A stretch of DNA of 64,000 nt from Pseudomonas delhiensis (GTDB lineage: Bacteria; Pseudomonadota; Gammaproteobacteria; Pseudomonadales; Pseudomonadaceae), in NCBI RefSeq assembly GCF_900187975.1, contig NZ_FZPC01000002.1, positions 124,001 to 188,000 of the forward strand, given 5' to 3'. This document shows positions 54,467-63,668 of this stretch, in pieces. The position numbers were made by a program, and so were the translations under genes. The stretch's first letter is position 1. Each line of letters opens with the position of its first letter. The notes under the pieces were generated by a model that had not been told where the DNA came from, made no database searches, and saw only the letters and a list, made by a program, of their open reading frames with translations.

Positions 54467-56128
54467 TTGCCACCGTCCATCTCCTTGTCGCCCTTGCCCT
54501 CCAGGCTGGCCAGCCTGGGCCCGGCCGCCCGCGCCTGGCTGCTGGGGGTGCTCGCCCTGCTGCTGTTCTGCGCCCAGGCCAAGGGGCGGGCGATCATCGG
54601 TTTCGACTCGCGCTTCGTGCTGTTCGCCCAGGAGATGCTGCGCCACGGGCCGAGCCTGTTCCCCACCACCTACGGCGAACCCTACCCGGACTACCCGGGC
54701 ACTTCGACGTTGCTGATCTACCTGCTGTCGCTGCCTTTCGGCCGCGTCGACAGCCTGGGCGCCTGGCTGCCCTCGGCGCTGGCCGCGGCGGCCGTGGTGG
54801 CCCTGGTGTACCGCCTGCTGGAGCCGACCTCGCAGCGCTGGGCGCTGTCCGCCGTGGCGCTGTTGCTGCTCACCGCGACTTTCGTCAGCGAGACCCGCGC
54901 GGTGTCGCTGGACCAGATGGTCTCGGCCCTGGCCCTGGGCGCCTTCTACCTCGCCCGGCGCGACCACGGGCGCCCGCTGCCGCCCTTGCTGGCGCGGCTG
55001 GGGGCGCTGCTGCTGGGCGGTTTCCTGGTCCGCGGCCCGCTGGGCCTGGTGATTCCCGCCGCGGCGGTCTGCGCCTTTTGGTTGGCGGCGCGGGATTGGC
55101 GCCGGCTGCTGGTCTTCGGCTCGTTCGCCGCGGCCCTGCTGGCGCTCGCCTGCCTGGCGCTGCTGGGCGCGGCCCAGCTGAGCGGCGGCCCCGGCTTCGT
55201 CCGGGAAGTGCTGCAGATGCAGGTCATCGGCCGTCTCGACGGCAGCGCCGGGGCCAGCTCGCCCTTCTACTACTTCCTCAGTGCGCCCGGCAATTACGCC
55301 CTGGCCTTCCCCCTGGCGCTGCCGGCGCTGTTGCTGCTGCCCGGCGCACGCGGGCGGGGTGAAGACGAGGGCACCCGGACCCTGCTGCTGGCCTGTGTCC
55401 TGGCTGCGCTGCTGGTGATGCTCGGCCTGTCCGTGCCCCAGGCCAAGAAGGCCCGCTACATCCTGGCGGCGGCGCCCTACATGGCGATAGTCGCCGCCTA
55501 CCCCTTCCAGGTGGCAGGCAGCCGCCTGGCTTCGGCGTTGCGCTGGGTCATGCAGGCCCTCTGGGCAATCCTGCCCGGGGTGCTGGCGCTGGCCCTGGCA
55601 TTCGCCTGGCGGCGACTGGGCGGGCACTTGCAGGGCTATCACCTCGCCCTGTACGGCACCCTGGCCTTGTTGCTGGTCCTGCAGGGCTCTGCCCTGTGGA
55701 TGCTGCACCACCCGCGGCTACGGGCGCCGGGGCTGGCCGGCTGCGCCGTGCTGGCGCTGTGGGCGGCCTACATCCTCGCCTTCGAGCCCATGGAGCGCGG
55801 GCTGTACGGCACGCGCGCCTTCGCCCTGGCTGCCGACGCGGCCATGGCCGCCAGGCCGGCGCCGGTGGTTTTCGTCGGCCTGGGCAGGGACGCCAAGGCG
55901 ATCAAGTACCTGGTCAACCTCGACCACGACCTGGCGCCGGGCTTCATTGACCAGGACAGCCAACTGCAGGGGCTGCAGGGTCCGCTCTACCTGGTGATGT
56001 CGGCCGCGCGCCGGGATGCCTTGCGGGCGTCGTCAGTGGCTGGCCTGAAGCCCCTGGTGGCGGCGGATTTCGACCATGAGCCCCATGTGCTGCTGTACCT
56101 GCCCGCAACGCAGCAGGCGCACGAGTGA
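54467..56128 (+). CDS. ArnT-like membrane glycosyltransferase (GT-C, GT39/83 type)
   Basis: About 553 residues with some 11-12 transmembrane segments. The first luminal loop has [20 protein letters not shown] and [20 protein letters not shown], like ArnT/PMT proteins that use undecaprenyl-phosphate sugars in the periplasm. A C-terminal soluble part (from about 460) follows. No early ATG exists; TTG at 54467 gives a natural N-terminus, and TTG at 54443 is an alternative. No lipid-linked sugar genes are adjacent, so donor and acceptor are unknown. Confidence 0.77.
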   Translation: MPPSISLSPLPSRLASLGPAARAWLLGVLALLLFCAQAKGRAIIGFDSRFVLFAQEMLRHGPSLFPTTYGEPYPDYPGTSTLLIYLLSLPFGRVDSLGAWLPSALAAAAVVALVYRLLEPTSQRWALSAVALLLLTATFVSETRAVSLDQMVSALALGAFYLARRDHGRPLPPLLARLGALLLGGFLVRGPLGLVIPAAAVCAFWLAARDWRRLLVFGSFAAALLALACLALLGAAQLSGGPGFVREVLQMQVIGRLDGSAGASSPFYYFLSAPGNYALAFPLALPALLLLPGARGRGEDEGTRTLLLACVLAALLVMLGLSVPQAKKARYILAAAPYMAIVAAYPFQVAGSRLASALRWVMQALWAILPGVLALALAFAWRRLGGHLQGYHLALYGTLALLLVLQGSALWMLHHPRLRAPGLAGCAVLALWAAYILAFEPMERGLYGTRAFALAADAAMAARPAPVVFVGLGRDAKAIKYLVNLDHDLAPGFIDQDSQLQGLQGPLYLVMSAARRDALRASSVAGLKPLVAADFDHEPHVLLYLPATQQAHE

Positions 56129-56157
56129 CGGGCAGGGCGGGTAGGCAGGAGGGACGC

Positions 56158-56190
56158 AAGGCCGGCCAGCCCACGGGGGCGGCCGGCCTT
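56158..56190. terminator. Bidirectional terminator between convergent genes
   Basis: AAGGCCGGCC (56158-56167) pairs perfectly with GGCCGGCCTT (56181-56190) around 13 bases. It lies between the glycosyltransferase stop and the stop of the minus-strand membrane protein, with A/T pairs at the stem base serving both directions. Confidence 0.65.
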
Positions 56191-56194
56191 CTGC

Positions 56195-57778
56195 TCAGGA
56201 GGTGCGCAGGGCGCGCATGCGGGTGAGCTGGCGTTCCAGCATCGACGGGTAGGGTTCCTTCAGCCATTCCACGCAACTGGCCTCGGCCGGGTTGGCGATG
56301 GCGCGGACGCGGGCGCGCTGGCGCACCTGCTCGTCCTCGGCGATGACGCGCTCGATCAGCAGCAGGTTGCGGCTGTGCTGGCTGAGGTTCAGGGCGTTCT
56401 GCACGGCGCTTTCCTGCAGCAGTTCGGCCTGGGCCAGTTCCGCCAGCTCGTCGCCCTGGGTCAGGCCCAGTTGCAGTTGCAGGGTGATGCCGCTGTCCAC
56501 CACCTCGATCTGCAGGGCGTGGCCGAGGGCGCGCATCAGCTCGCCGCAGCACAGGGCGTGGGTGAGGTAGTCGTCGTCGTCGCGGGCGTGGAAGAGGATC
56601 AGGCTGCCGCCGTCGCTGAGGGTGAACAGCTGGCCCTTGTACAGGCGCGCGGCCTGCTCCAGGCAGTCGCGGTAGCGTTCCAGCAGGTCCACCAGGCGGC
56701 TGCGCGGCAGGCGCCGCAGCTGCTCCTGGTTGCCCAGCTGCACGGCCAGCACGGCGCAGGGGTTGGGCAGCACCGGCTCGGGTTCTTCCTCGGCGGTTTC
56801 CTTGGCCTCGTCAGCTTCTTCGACGAAGTCCTCAGAAAATTCCTCCGCGGCCAGGGGCGCTTCTTCGTGCAACTCGTCCTCGGCGAAGATGTTCTCGTCG
56901 AACTCATGCTCGTCGCGCGGCAGGTCGAGGCGGGGTTCGCGCTTGTCGTCCGGCTCGCCGGCGGTTTCGCCCTCGGCGTCCTTCTCGACGGGGTCTTTCG
57001 CGGGCTTCGCCGGCGCCGGTGCGGCGGCCTTCGGCGCTGCCTTGCGGGGCGCGGGGGCGGGGGCAGGTTCCGGGGCCGGCGGCTTCTCCGGCACCAGGCG
57101 GGCCTGGAGCTGGCGGGCCAGGTCGCCGATCTCGTTCTGCAGGCCGGCGCCGGGGGCGGGGTCGTCCGGGTCGCGCAGCCACACGCGCAGCTGCAGCAGC
57201 GGGGTGGAGATGTGGCGGCCCAGGCGCAGGCTGAGGGTCAGGGTGAGCAGCAGCAGGATCAGGCTGATCAGGCCCATGCTCTGCAGGCTGACCATCATCG
57301 GCTGCTGGAACTGCTCCATGTCCAGGCTGATGCGCAGCTGGCCGGCCATGACCTCCTGGAAGGTGATCTGCGTCGAGTAGACCCCCTCGGTGTCGCCCAG
57401 CAGGCCCTGCTTGGGCCGCGAGCCGGCCTCGGCCAGGGTGCGGCCGTCGGCGCTGTAGATGGCGGCGTGGGCCACCAGCGGGTTCTTGGTCAGGTTGCCC
57501 AGCAGCACGTTGAGGCTGAGGATGTCGTTGGACACCAGCAGTTCGGTGGCCGAGGCCGCGGTCTGGGTGGTCAGGCTCTGGCCCACGGCATCGGCCTGCT
57601 GGTGCATGGCCTGCTTGAACTGCATGCCCATCACCCAGGCGTAGATCAGCAGCGCCGCCGCCACCAGCACCAGGCTGTGGATGGCGATGCGCAGGGCGAT
57701 GGGCACCCGGCGCTGGCGCAGGGCGTGGTACAGCAACAGGAAGAAATTGTCGGGCTTGACGGACGTGGGCCGGGTCAC
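56195..57778 (-). CDS. AhpA/SMP-type membrane protein with acidic linker
   Basis: A 527-residue inner-membrane protein. Two transmembrane helices (about 25-47 and 161-182) enclose a periplasmic sensor-like domain, then HAMP-like sequence SLRLGRHISTPLLQLRVWL. A Pro/Ala/Lys-rich segment followed by a strongly acidic one (about 230-335) links to a C-terminal domain resembling a degenerate cyclase/adenylate-type fold (VLAVQLGNQEQLRRL...). It is divergent from serB, as the related E. coli gene ytjB (smp) is. Function unknown; a signalling role is inferred. Confidence 0.65.
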   Translation of the reverse strand: MTRPTSVKPDNFFLLLYHALRQRRVPIALRIAIHSLVLVAAALLIYAWVMGMQFKQAMHQQADAVGQSLTTQTAASATELLVSNDILSLNVLLGNLTKNPLVAHAAIYSADGRTLAEAGSRPKQGLLGDTEGVYSTQITFQEVMAGQLRISLDMEQFQQPMMVSLQSMGLISLILLLLTLTLSLRLGRHISTPLLQLRVWLRDPDDPAPGAGLQNEIGDLARQLQARLVPEKPPAPEPAPAPAPRKAAPKAAAPAPAKPAKDPVEKDAEGETAGEPDDKREPRLDLPRDEHEFDENIFAEDELHEEAPLAAEEFSEDFVEEADEAKETAEEEPEPVLPNPCAVLAVQLGNQEQLRRLPRSRLVDLLERYRDCLEQAARLYKGQLFTLSDGGSLILFHARDDDDYLTHALCCGELMRALGHALQIEVVDSGITLQLQLGLTQGDELAELAQAELLQESAVQNALNLSQHSRNLLLIERVIAEDEQVRQRARVRAIANPAEASCVEWLKEPYPSMLERQLTRMRALRTS

Positions 57779-57814
57779 AGCGGGCTCGGTCTTCTATGAA
57801 AGGACAGTCCCGGC

Positions 57815-57820
57815 AGTATA
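57815..57820 (-). promoter_or_regulatory. Candidate -10 for the AhpA/SMP-type gene
   Basis: TATACT on the minus strand, 37 bp before the start at 57778; no clear -35. Confidence 0.35.
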
Positions 57821-57931
57821 ACGGCGCCCCGGGAAGGGGCAAAGCGCCGGTCCGCCCGTGATCCGGCCGGCGCGCACGATCCGATCGGCGGTTGTGCCGC
57901 CGGCGGGCGAGGCGACGGCCGAGAAAGGCGG

Positions 57932-57937
57932 TAGAAT
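57932..57937 (+). promoter_or_regulatory. Candidate -10 for serB
   Basis: TAGAAT, 31 bp before the TTG start of serB; the -35 region is weak. Confidence 0.35.
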
Positions 57938-57967
57938 GTGCGCTTTTTCCATGGCGGAGACTGCGCC

Positions 57968-59188
57968 TTGCGCGAAATCGTCCTGATCAACATCACCGGG
58001 GAAGACCGCCCCGGCCTCACCGCGGCCATCACCGGCGTGCTGGCCCAGGGCGGGGTGAACATCCTCGACATCGGCCAGGCGGTGATCCACGACACCCTGT
58101 CCTTCGGCATCCTGGTGGAGATCCCCGACACCGAGCGGGCCTCCGCGGTCCTCAAGGACGTGCTCTTCACCGCCTACGAACTCGACCAGCAGGTGCGCTT
58201 CACCCCCGTTTCCGAGGCCGACTACCAGCAATGGGTCGGCGGCCAGGGCAAGCCGCGCCAGATCGTCACCCTGCTGACGCGCCGGGTGACCGCCGAGCAG
58301 TTGCAGCGGGTCAGCTCGATCACCGCCAAGTACGGGCTGAACATCGACCACATCGACCGCCTGTCCGGGCGCATGCCGCTGGACATGCCGGCCGAGCGCG
58401 GCAAGGGCTGCATCGAGTTCTCCGTGCGCGGCGAACCGGCCGACCCGGTGGCGCTGCGCGCCGAGTTCCTCAGCGTGGCCCAGGAACTGAACGTCGACAT
58501 CGCCTTCCAGCGCGACTCGCTGTACCGCCGCAACCGCCGCCTGGCGGTGTTCGACATGGACTCGACGCTGATCGAGGCCGAGGTCATCGACGAGCTGGCC
58601 AAGGCCGCCGGCGTCGGCGAGAAGGTCGCCGAGATCACCGAGCGCGCCATGCGCGGCGAGCTGGACTTCCGCGCCAGCTTCAAGGAGCGCCTGGCGCTGC
58701 TCAAGGGCTTGTCCGAGGACGTGCTCGAAGAGATCGGCGCCTCGCTGCGCCTGACCGAGGGCGCCGAGACGCTGTTCGCCGAGCTCAAGCGCCTGGGCTA
58801 CAAGACCGCCATCCTCTCCGGCGGCTTCACCTATTTCGCCCGCCAGCTGCAGGCGAAACTGGGCATCGACTACGTCTTCGCCAACGAGCTGGAGATCGTC
58901 GACGGCAAGGTCACCGGCGTGGCCGTCGAGCCGATCGTCGACGCCCAGCGCAAGGCCGACCTGCTGCGCGAACTGGCGGCGAAGGAAGGCCTGCAGCTGG
59001 AGCAGACCATCGCCGTGGGCGACGGCGCCAACGACCTGCCGATGCTCGGCCTGGCCGGCCTGGGCGTGGCCTTCCGCGCCAAGCCGCTGGTCAAGCAGTC
59101 GGCCAAGCAGGCCATCTCCACCCTGGGCCTGGACGGCATCCTCTACCTGCTGGGCTTCCGCGACCGCGAGGGCGTGGACGGGCGTTGA
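57968..59188 (+). CDS. serB: Phosphoserine phosphatase
   Basis: A 406-residue HAD-family phosphatase that makes serine from phosphoserine. The N-terminal half has two ACT-type regulatory domains (REIVLINITGEDRPGLTAAI; RQIVTLLTRRVTAEQLQRVS). The catalytic motif is FDMDSTLIEAE with Asp196 and Asp198, and GDGANDLPML closes the HAD site. The start is TTG at 57968, with GGAG eight bases upstream; a GTG at 57938 is less likely. It is longer than E. coli SerB because of the tandem ACT domains, as usual in Pseudomonas. Confidence 0.95.
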   Translation: MREIVLINITGEDRPGLTAAITGVLAQGGVNILDIGQAVIHDTLSFGILVEIPDTERASAVLKDVLFTAYELDQQVRFTPVSEADYQQWVGGQGKPRQIVTLLTRRVTAEQLQRVSSITAKYGLNIDHIDRLSGRMPLDMPAERGKGCIEFSVRGEPADPVALRAEFLSVAQELNVDIAFQRDSLYRRNRRLAVFDMDSTLIEAEVIDELAKAAGVGEKVAEITERAMRGELDFRASFKERLALLKGLSEDVLEEIGASLRLTEGAETLFAELKRLGYKTAILSGGFTYFARQLQAKLGIDYVFANELEIVDGKVTGVAVEPIVDAQRKADLLRELAAKEGLQLEQTIAVGDGANDLPMLGLAGLGVAFRAKPLVKQSAKQAISTLGLDGILYLLGFRDREGVDGR

Positions 59189-59221
59189 GCCGGCAGAAGC
59201 CTGGGGAAGTGCCGTGGCGAA

Positions 59222-59373
59222 CCGTAGGGCGAATAACGCGAAGCGTTATCCGCCGCTTGGCCTTGGCACCAGGCCGCTCGGGGTTGAGCTGGAAAAACGC
59301 CTGGTTGGAATGCGGAGCCGGCGAGGGCATGGGTGTAACGGCGTATAACCGCGAACGGTTATACGCCCTACGG
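59222..59373. repeat. Family-B inverted-repeat pair after serB
   Basis: The left end CCGTAGGGCGAATAACGC..GCGTTATCCGCCG and right end GTATAACCGCGAACGGTTAT..CGCCCTACGG are inverted relatives 152 bp end to end; each end forms its own hairpin. The right end resembles 23599-23636. Confidence 0.75.
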
Positions 59374-59402
59374 AGACCCATCACGGAGCTCGGTGTCGAC
59401 CT

Positions 59403-59449
59403 GTAGGAGCGCGCCCTGCGCGCGATTCGCGGGCAGGGCCCGCTCCTAC
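59403..59449. repeat. 47-bp REPIN
   Basis: GTAGGAGCGCGCCCTGCGCG-type unit, one base different from 43711-43757 and 26429-26475. Confidence 0.85.
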
Positions 59450-59478
59450 AAATGAATCCGTGCGCCGAGGTGCCTTTC

Positions 59479-59508
59479 GTAGGATGGGTCGAGTTTACGA
59501 AACCCATG
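59479..59508. repeat. GTAGGATGGGT..ACCCATGC repeat
   Basis: ATGGGT pairs with ACCCAT across CGAGTTTACGA. It resembles GGATGGGTTGAG..AAACCCATC-type intergenic repeats of gamma-proteobacteria. With the two elements before it, it fills the 353-bp gap 59189-59541; no gene is seen there. Confidence 0.55.
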
Positions 59509-59541
59509 CGGCCGTGGTGATGGGTGCCGTGTTTGAGCAGA

Positions 59542-61614
59542 TCACTCCTCCGAGGAGAAGTCGTAGTCCATCGCCTGGCTCGGGCCCTGCAGGTAGCGGC
59601 CCTGGATGTAGTTGGCGCCGGCCTGCCAGAGGGTGGCCAGGGCGGTGGCGCTCTCCACCATCGGCACTATGGTCAGCTTGGCCTGGGCGTGCAGGCTGGC
59701 CATGAGGGTGCGCAGGTTCTCCTGGTTCTCCGGGCGGCTGAGGTCCTGCACGTAGGAGCCGTCGATCTTCACGAAGTCGACGTTCATGTGCTTGAGCGTG
59801 TTGAACGGGTTCAGCGCGCAGCCGAACTGGCCGAGGGCGACCTGGCAGTGCAGCTCGGCGAGCCCCTGGCTCAGGGCCTTGGCCTGCTTGAGGTGGGCCA
59901 CGGCGTCGGTTTCGCTGATCTGCAGGATCAGCGAGTCGGCCGGCAGGCGCGCGGCCTTCAGGGCCACCGCCAGCCAGGGCAGCAGCCCGGCATCCTGCAG
60001 GCTGGGGCCGGACAGGTGCACGAAGAGCTTGGTGTCGTGGCCCTTGGCGCGGTGCTCGGCGAGCAGCTTGATGGAGTTGAGCAGCACCCAGCGGTCGATG
60101 CGCTCGGCCAGGCCGCCGGCCCTGGCCGCGCCGAGGAAGTCGGCGGCGGGCACTTCCTCGCCCTGCGGGTTGAGCAGGCGCAGCAGCACTTCGTACAGCT
60201 CGTGGCTGTCGCCGCGCAGGCTGATGATCGGCTGGAACAGCAGGCGGAAGGCGTTCTTCTCCAGCGCCTGCTGGACGATGGCCAGCAGGTCGCCGCGGCT
60301 GGCGGCGGCGGCCAGTTCGTCTGCCGGGTCGTAGTGCTTGATGCCGTTGCCCTCGGCCTGGGCGATTTCGTCGGCGCAGCGGTGGGCGCGCTCGATGACG
60401 TCCTGGGCGCGGCTGGTCTTTTCGTCGAGCCCGGCGCAGCCGATCGACAGGGTGACCTGGGCGGTGCGTCCGTGGATGTCGAACAGGTGGCCTTCGACGC
60501 GCTTGAGCAGGCTGGCGAACAGCGCCTTGCTCTGTTCCGGCGTCTGGCCGTCGAGCAGCACGCTGAAGGCGTCGTCGCTGAAGCGGGCCAGTTGCGCGCT
60601 TTCGGGGAAGTGCTCGCGCAGCAGGTGGGCGAGGTCGGCCAGCAGCAGGTCGATGCTGGCGATGCCCAGGCTCAGCTGCAGGTTCTGCGCGCGGTCGAGC
60701 AGCAGGTAGGCGAGGGTGGCCGGCTGGCCGGCGGTGACGGCGCGCTCCACGGCGGCATCCATCAGGTCGAGGAAGTGGGCGCGGTTGAACAGGCCGGTGA
60801 CCAGGTCCTGGCTGCTGACCTCGCGCAGCTTCTCCTGCAGTTCGCTGTTGTCCTGCTCGGCGCGGATCACCACCTGGATGCAGGGCTCGCCGTCATAGGT
60901 GGCCGGCGAGAAGTTCATGCGCGCGCGCAGCGCCTGGCCATCGACGCGCACGCCGCTGCACAGCAGCTCGTTGTCGCCGTCGCCGTGCTGGTAGCCCTTG
61001 AGGAAGTCCTTGAAGGTCGCCTGGTCGGCCGGGGCGATCAGGTCGATCATCGGCAGCCCTTCCAGTTCCTCCGCGTCCTCGTAGCCGAACAGCGCGACGT
61101 AGGCGCGGTTGGCGTAGATGTGCATGCCGTCGTGGACGTAGGTGATGGCGTCCACCGAGCTGTCCAGCAGCAGCTGGCAGCGCTTTTCCGCCTCGCGCAG
61201 GGCGACTTCGGCGGTGCGCCGGGCGCGGCGCTCTTCCAGGGCGGCGATTTCGCGGTTGGCCACCAGCACCAGGCGCTCGTCCTCGCCCTGGGGCAGGGCG
61301 TCCTGGGCGCCGAGGGCCAGGGCCTCGGTGATGCTGTCGGAGTCGTTGCCCTCGACCAGCTGGATGAAGGGGATGTCCTTGGCCTGGCGGCGCAGGCTGG
61401 CCAGGGCCTCGTCCGGCGCCAGGGCGCCGCTGTGCGGGGCGGCGATCAGCAGGTCCCAGGTCTGTTGCAGGGCTTCGGCGAGGTCTTCGCTGGAGGTGAC
61501 GCGGTGGACGCGGGTCGCGCGCCCGGCATTGCGGAACAGGCTGACCAGGCGTTCGGCCTCGTTCTGCGAGTCTTCCAGGATCAGCAGGCGGACGGTTTTC
61601 TTTTCATTGGCCAT
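59542..61614 (-). CDS. fimX: FimX-type degenerate GGDEF-EAL c-di-GMP effector
   Basis: A 690-residue protein with a receiver-like domain (about 8-130), PAS (about 145-255), GGDEF (about 270-430) and EAL (about 440-685). The cyclase motif is degraded (RFSDDAFSVL instead of GGDEF) and the phosphodiesterase motif reads EVLLRLL instead of ExLxR. This pattern is known for FimX, which binds c-di-GMP without turning it over and promotes type IV pilus assembly. Length matches the 691-residue P. aeruginosa protein as I recall it. It lies upstream of the PilZ-like gene's 3' end on the same strand. Confidence 0.92.
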   Translation of the reverse strand: MANEKKTVRLLILEDSQNEAERLVSLFRNAGRATRVHRVTSSEDLAEALQQTWDLLIAAPHSGALAPDEALASLRRQAKDIPFIQLVEGNDSDSITEALALGAQDALPQGEDERLVLVANREIAALEERRARRTAEVALREAEKRCQLLLDSSVDAITYVHDGMHIYANRAYVALFGYEDAEELEGLPMIDLIAPADQATFKDFLKGYQHGDGDNELLCSGVRVDGQALRARMNFSPATYDGEPCIQVVIRAEQDNSELQEKLREVSSQDLVTGLFNRAHFLDLMDAAVERAVTAGQPATLAYLLLDRAQNLQLSLGIASIDLLLADLAHLLREHFPESAQLARFSDDAFSVLLDGQTPEQSKALFASLLKRVEGHLFDIHGRTAQVTLSIGCAGLDEKTSRAQDVIERAHRCADEIAQAEGNGIKHYDPADELAAAASRGDLLAIVQQALEKNAFRLLFQPIISLRGDSHELYEVLLRLLNPQGEEVPAADFLGAARAGGLAERIDRWVLLNSIKLLAEHRAKGHDTKLFVHLSGPSLQDAGLLPWLAVALKAARLPADSLILQISETDAVAHLKQAKALSQGLAELHCQVALGQFGCALNPFNTLKHMNVDFVKIDGSYVQDLSRPENQENLRTLMASLHAQAKLTIVPMVESATALATLWQAGANYIQGRYLQGPSQAMDYDFSSEE

Positions 61615-61676
61615 GAAGAGCTGCTTATAGCGCGCCGGATGGCAGCCAGGAGGCGACGAATGGAGTGCGGCCGAAT

Positions 61677-63485
61677 CTACAGCGACTTCCAGAGTGAGTC
61701 AAAGTCTTCCTCCCCATGCCCCGCATGGCTGCTCGTCCCTGTGACGGGCTTATCGTCGGCGCCCTTCGGGCGCTCCTGGGTACTGTATTCGAACTGGCTG
61801 AAACTGCCGGTGGCGGTGAGCTTGCGCGTCAGGGTGGCGCGGCGTTCGTCGCCGTGCACGTTGATCTGCACGCGGCTGCCTTCCTGGAAGGGCAGGCGTG
61901 GCGAGATCAGCGTCGCCGGCCGCGAGATGGCGGCGATTTCCGGCAGCAGCAGGGCGCGCAGGTAGTGGCTGCTCTGCTCCGACTTGCGCAGCAGTTGCAG
62001 GCCGCAGGGCTGGGCGATGGGGGCGATCAGCTCGATGCCCATCTGCGTGCCGCCGCCGCGGACCTGGCGGATCCAGCGCACCACCGCGACGCTCCAGCTG
62101 TGCCCGGGGGCGTCCTGGATGCCGAGCAGTTCGCCGGCCTGCAGCTGGCTGGGGATTTCCTTCGGCCAGGTCAGGCAGTAGCCGCCGGGGCTGTGGTTGA
62201 CGATGGGCAGGGTGAAGACCGGGTACTCGTCGCTGGCCGCGGCCCCGGAAGCGTCGGGCGAGCCCTGGTCCGCCGAGCGGAGCGGCTGGTACTCGATTTC
62301 CTCCAGCGGCATGCCCGGTTGCCAGTCGGTGACCTTCTGCGCGTCGAAGGCATTGGCCCAGGCGTCGTTCACTTCCGCCTGGAAGGTCGCCTGCACAGGT
62401 TCCGGCAGCTTGAGCAGGTCGGCGAAGGCGCAGCGGCCGGACAGGTAGTAGTGCAGCGCGCTCATGCCGATGCACAGGGTCAGTTGGCCCTGGCCGGAGG
62501 TGCGCTGGAAGCTGCGCTCGGCGATGTCGCCCCAGGCGCTGGCCAGGTGCTGCAGCAGGTCGATGCTGATGCGCTCGCCGCCCTTGAGCGGCAGCTTGTC
62601 GCGTTGCTCGGCGGGGGCCTGCAGGTATTCCTTGATCGCCGCCACCAGGCGCTGCGGGTCCATGCCCAGGCCGTTGTGCAGGTCGCTGGCCTTGTACAGC
62701 GAACGGTAGCGCGGCGGGCCGTCCACCTGCGGGGCGACCACGAACAGGCTGGACGGCAGGTCGGCCTCCTGCAGGCGTACCAGCGAGCCCCAGGCCTCCA
62801 GGGCCTCGGCCACCTGGGCGATGCCGGCCTGGCGCATCTGGTTGCAGCGGGCGCAGCCCAGCAGCAGGGCCACCAGGTAGGCCTGCTCGACGTTCAGGCT
62901 GTTGCCATGCTTGGCAAGGTCGTCACGGACCGCCAGCCCCTGCACGCCCTTGCTGCGGGCCAGCTGGTAGAGCTGGTGCAGCTCCAGCCACAGGCTTTCC
63001 GGCACCGGGCAGTAGAGCTGCTGGGCGCGGATCAGCGGGCCGCAGAGGCTGCGGATGGCCCGCTGCAGGGCAAGGGTGAGGATCTGTGCGCGTTCGCGGG
63101 TGAAGCGCGGTGCCTCGCGCACCACCACCAGCTTGTAGCCCACGGCCAGGTGGTTCTGCAGGGCCTGGCAGAGGTTGGCGACCTTGCGCGGGCGCTCGTC
63201 GAGGACGATGGACTGGTTGAGGAAGTGGCGTTCGAGGTTGTGGCAGACCGACTGGACTTCCGGGCGGAACAGCTCCAGCAGCTGCAGGCGGGCCTCCACC
63301 GGGAGCTTCAGCTGGTTCAGCTCGATCAGGCCCTGGTAGAGCTGGCGTGCGGTCTCGCCGAGGTTGGCCTTGGGCAGGTGGTCCAGCCAGTATTTGATAT
63401 CGCGCGCAGTGACGTTGCAGAAGCTCAGGCTTTCCTGCGTCGGGGTGGGAACGCGCAGCAATTGCTGGGGACTCGTATTGTCCAT
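61677..63485 (-). CDS. PilZ-like domain protein upstream of fimX
   Basis: A 602-residue cytoplasmic protein. The long N-terminal part (1 to about 400) is helical and of no recognised family. The C-terminal part has a PilZ-like NxSxxG motif (IVNHSPGGYCLTW) and a beta-rich tail, but I do not see the paired RxxxR arginines. It lies 62 bp before fimX on the same strand and is probably co-transcribed with it. Order matches PA4958 as I recall it. A role in c-di-GMP signalling or pilus control is inferred. Confidence 0.7.
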   Translation of the reverse strand: MDNTSPQQLLRVPTPTQESLSFCNVTARDIKYWLDHLPKANLGETARQLYQGLIELNQLKLPVEARLQLLELFRPEVQSVCHNLERHFLNQSIVLDERPRKVANLCQALQNHLAVGYKLVVVREAPRFTRERAQILTLALQRAIRSLCGPLIRAQQLYCPVPESLWLELHQLYQLARSKGVQGLAVRDDLAKHGNSLNVEQAYLVALLLGCARCNQMRQAGIAQVAEALEAWGSLVRLQEADLPSSLFVVAPQVDGPPRYRSLYKASDLHNGLGMDPQRLVAAIKEYLQAPAEQRDKLPLKGGERISIDLLQHLASAWGDIAERSFQRTSGQGQLTLCIGMSALHYYLSGRCAFADLLKLPEPVQATFQAEVNDAWANAFDAQKVTDWQPGMPLEEIEYQPLRSADQGSPDASGAAASDEYPVFTLPIVNHSPGGYCLTWPKEIPSQLQAGELLGIQDAPGHSWSVAVVRWIRQVRGGGTQMGIELIAPIAQPCGLQLLRKSEQSSHYLRALLLPEIAAISRPATLISPRLPFQEGSRVQINVHGDERRATLTRKLTATGSFSQFEYSTQERPKGADDKPVTGTSSHAGHGEEDFDSLWKSL

Positions 63486-63630
63486 GGTCGGATGAGGTGC
63501 TCCACGATCTGGGCCGTTCGCTGGACCGTTGTGCCGGTCTTGGGCGCCGGTTTTTCCAAACTCTAGCAGTATCCACCTGAGAAGGCAGCCCGTTCCCTGG
63601 TTGGGAGACGGGCCTGCCGCCGGCTTTCAG

Positions 63631-63646
63631 GTAACAGGCCGGTTAC
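63631..63646. other. Small palindrome after psd
   Basis: GTAAC-N6-GTTAC, a perfect 5-bp inverted repeat in the gap between psd and the PilZ-like gene. Next to it, nearer to psd, is a CCGGC-GCAA-GCCGG hairpin (minus strand). Either could help end the psd transcript. Confidence 0.35.
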
Positions 63647-63668
63647 AGGGGCCCCGGCTTGCGCCGGC

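Noticed and set aside
58447-58600. Possible second start or separate HAD gene inside serB
   Set aside because: ACT domains and the HAD domain are in one uninterrupted frame, as in other Pseudomonas SerB proteins.
59189-59541. Cryptic gene in the serB-fimX gap
   Set aside because: The gap is accounted for by three repeat elements, and no frame has both a ribosome site and plausible composition.
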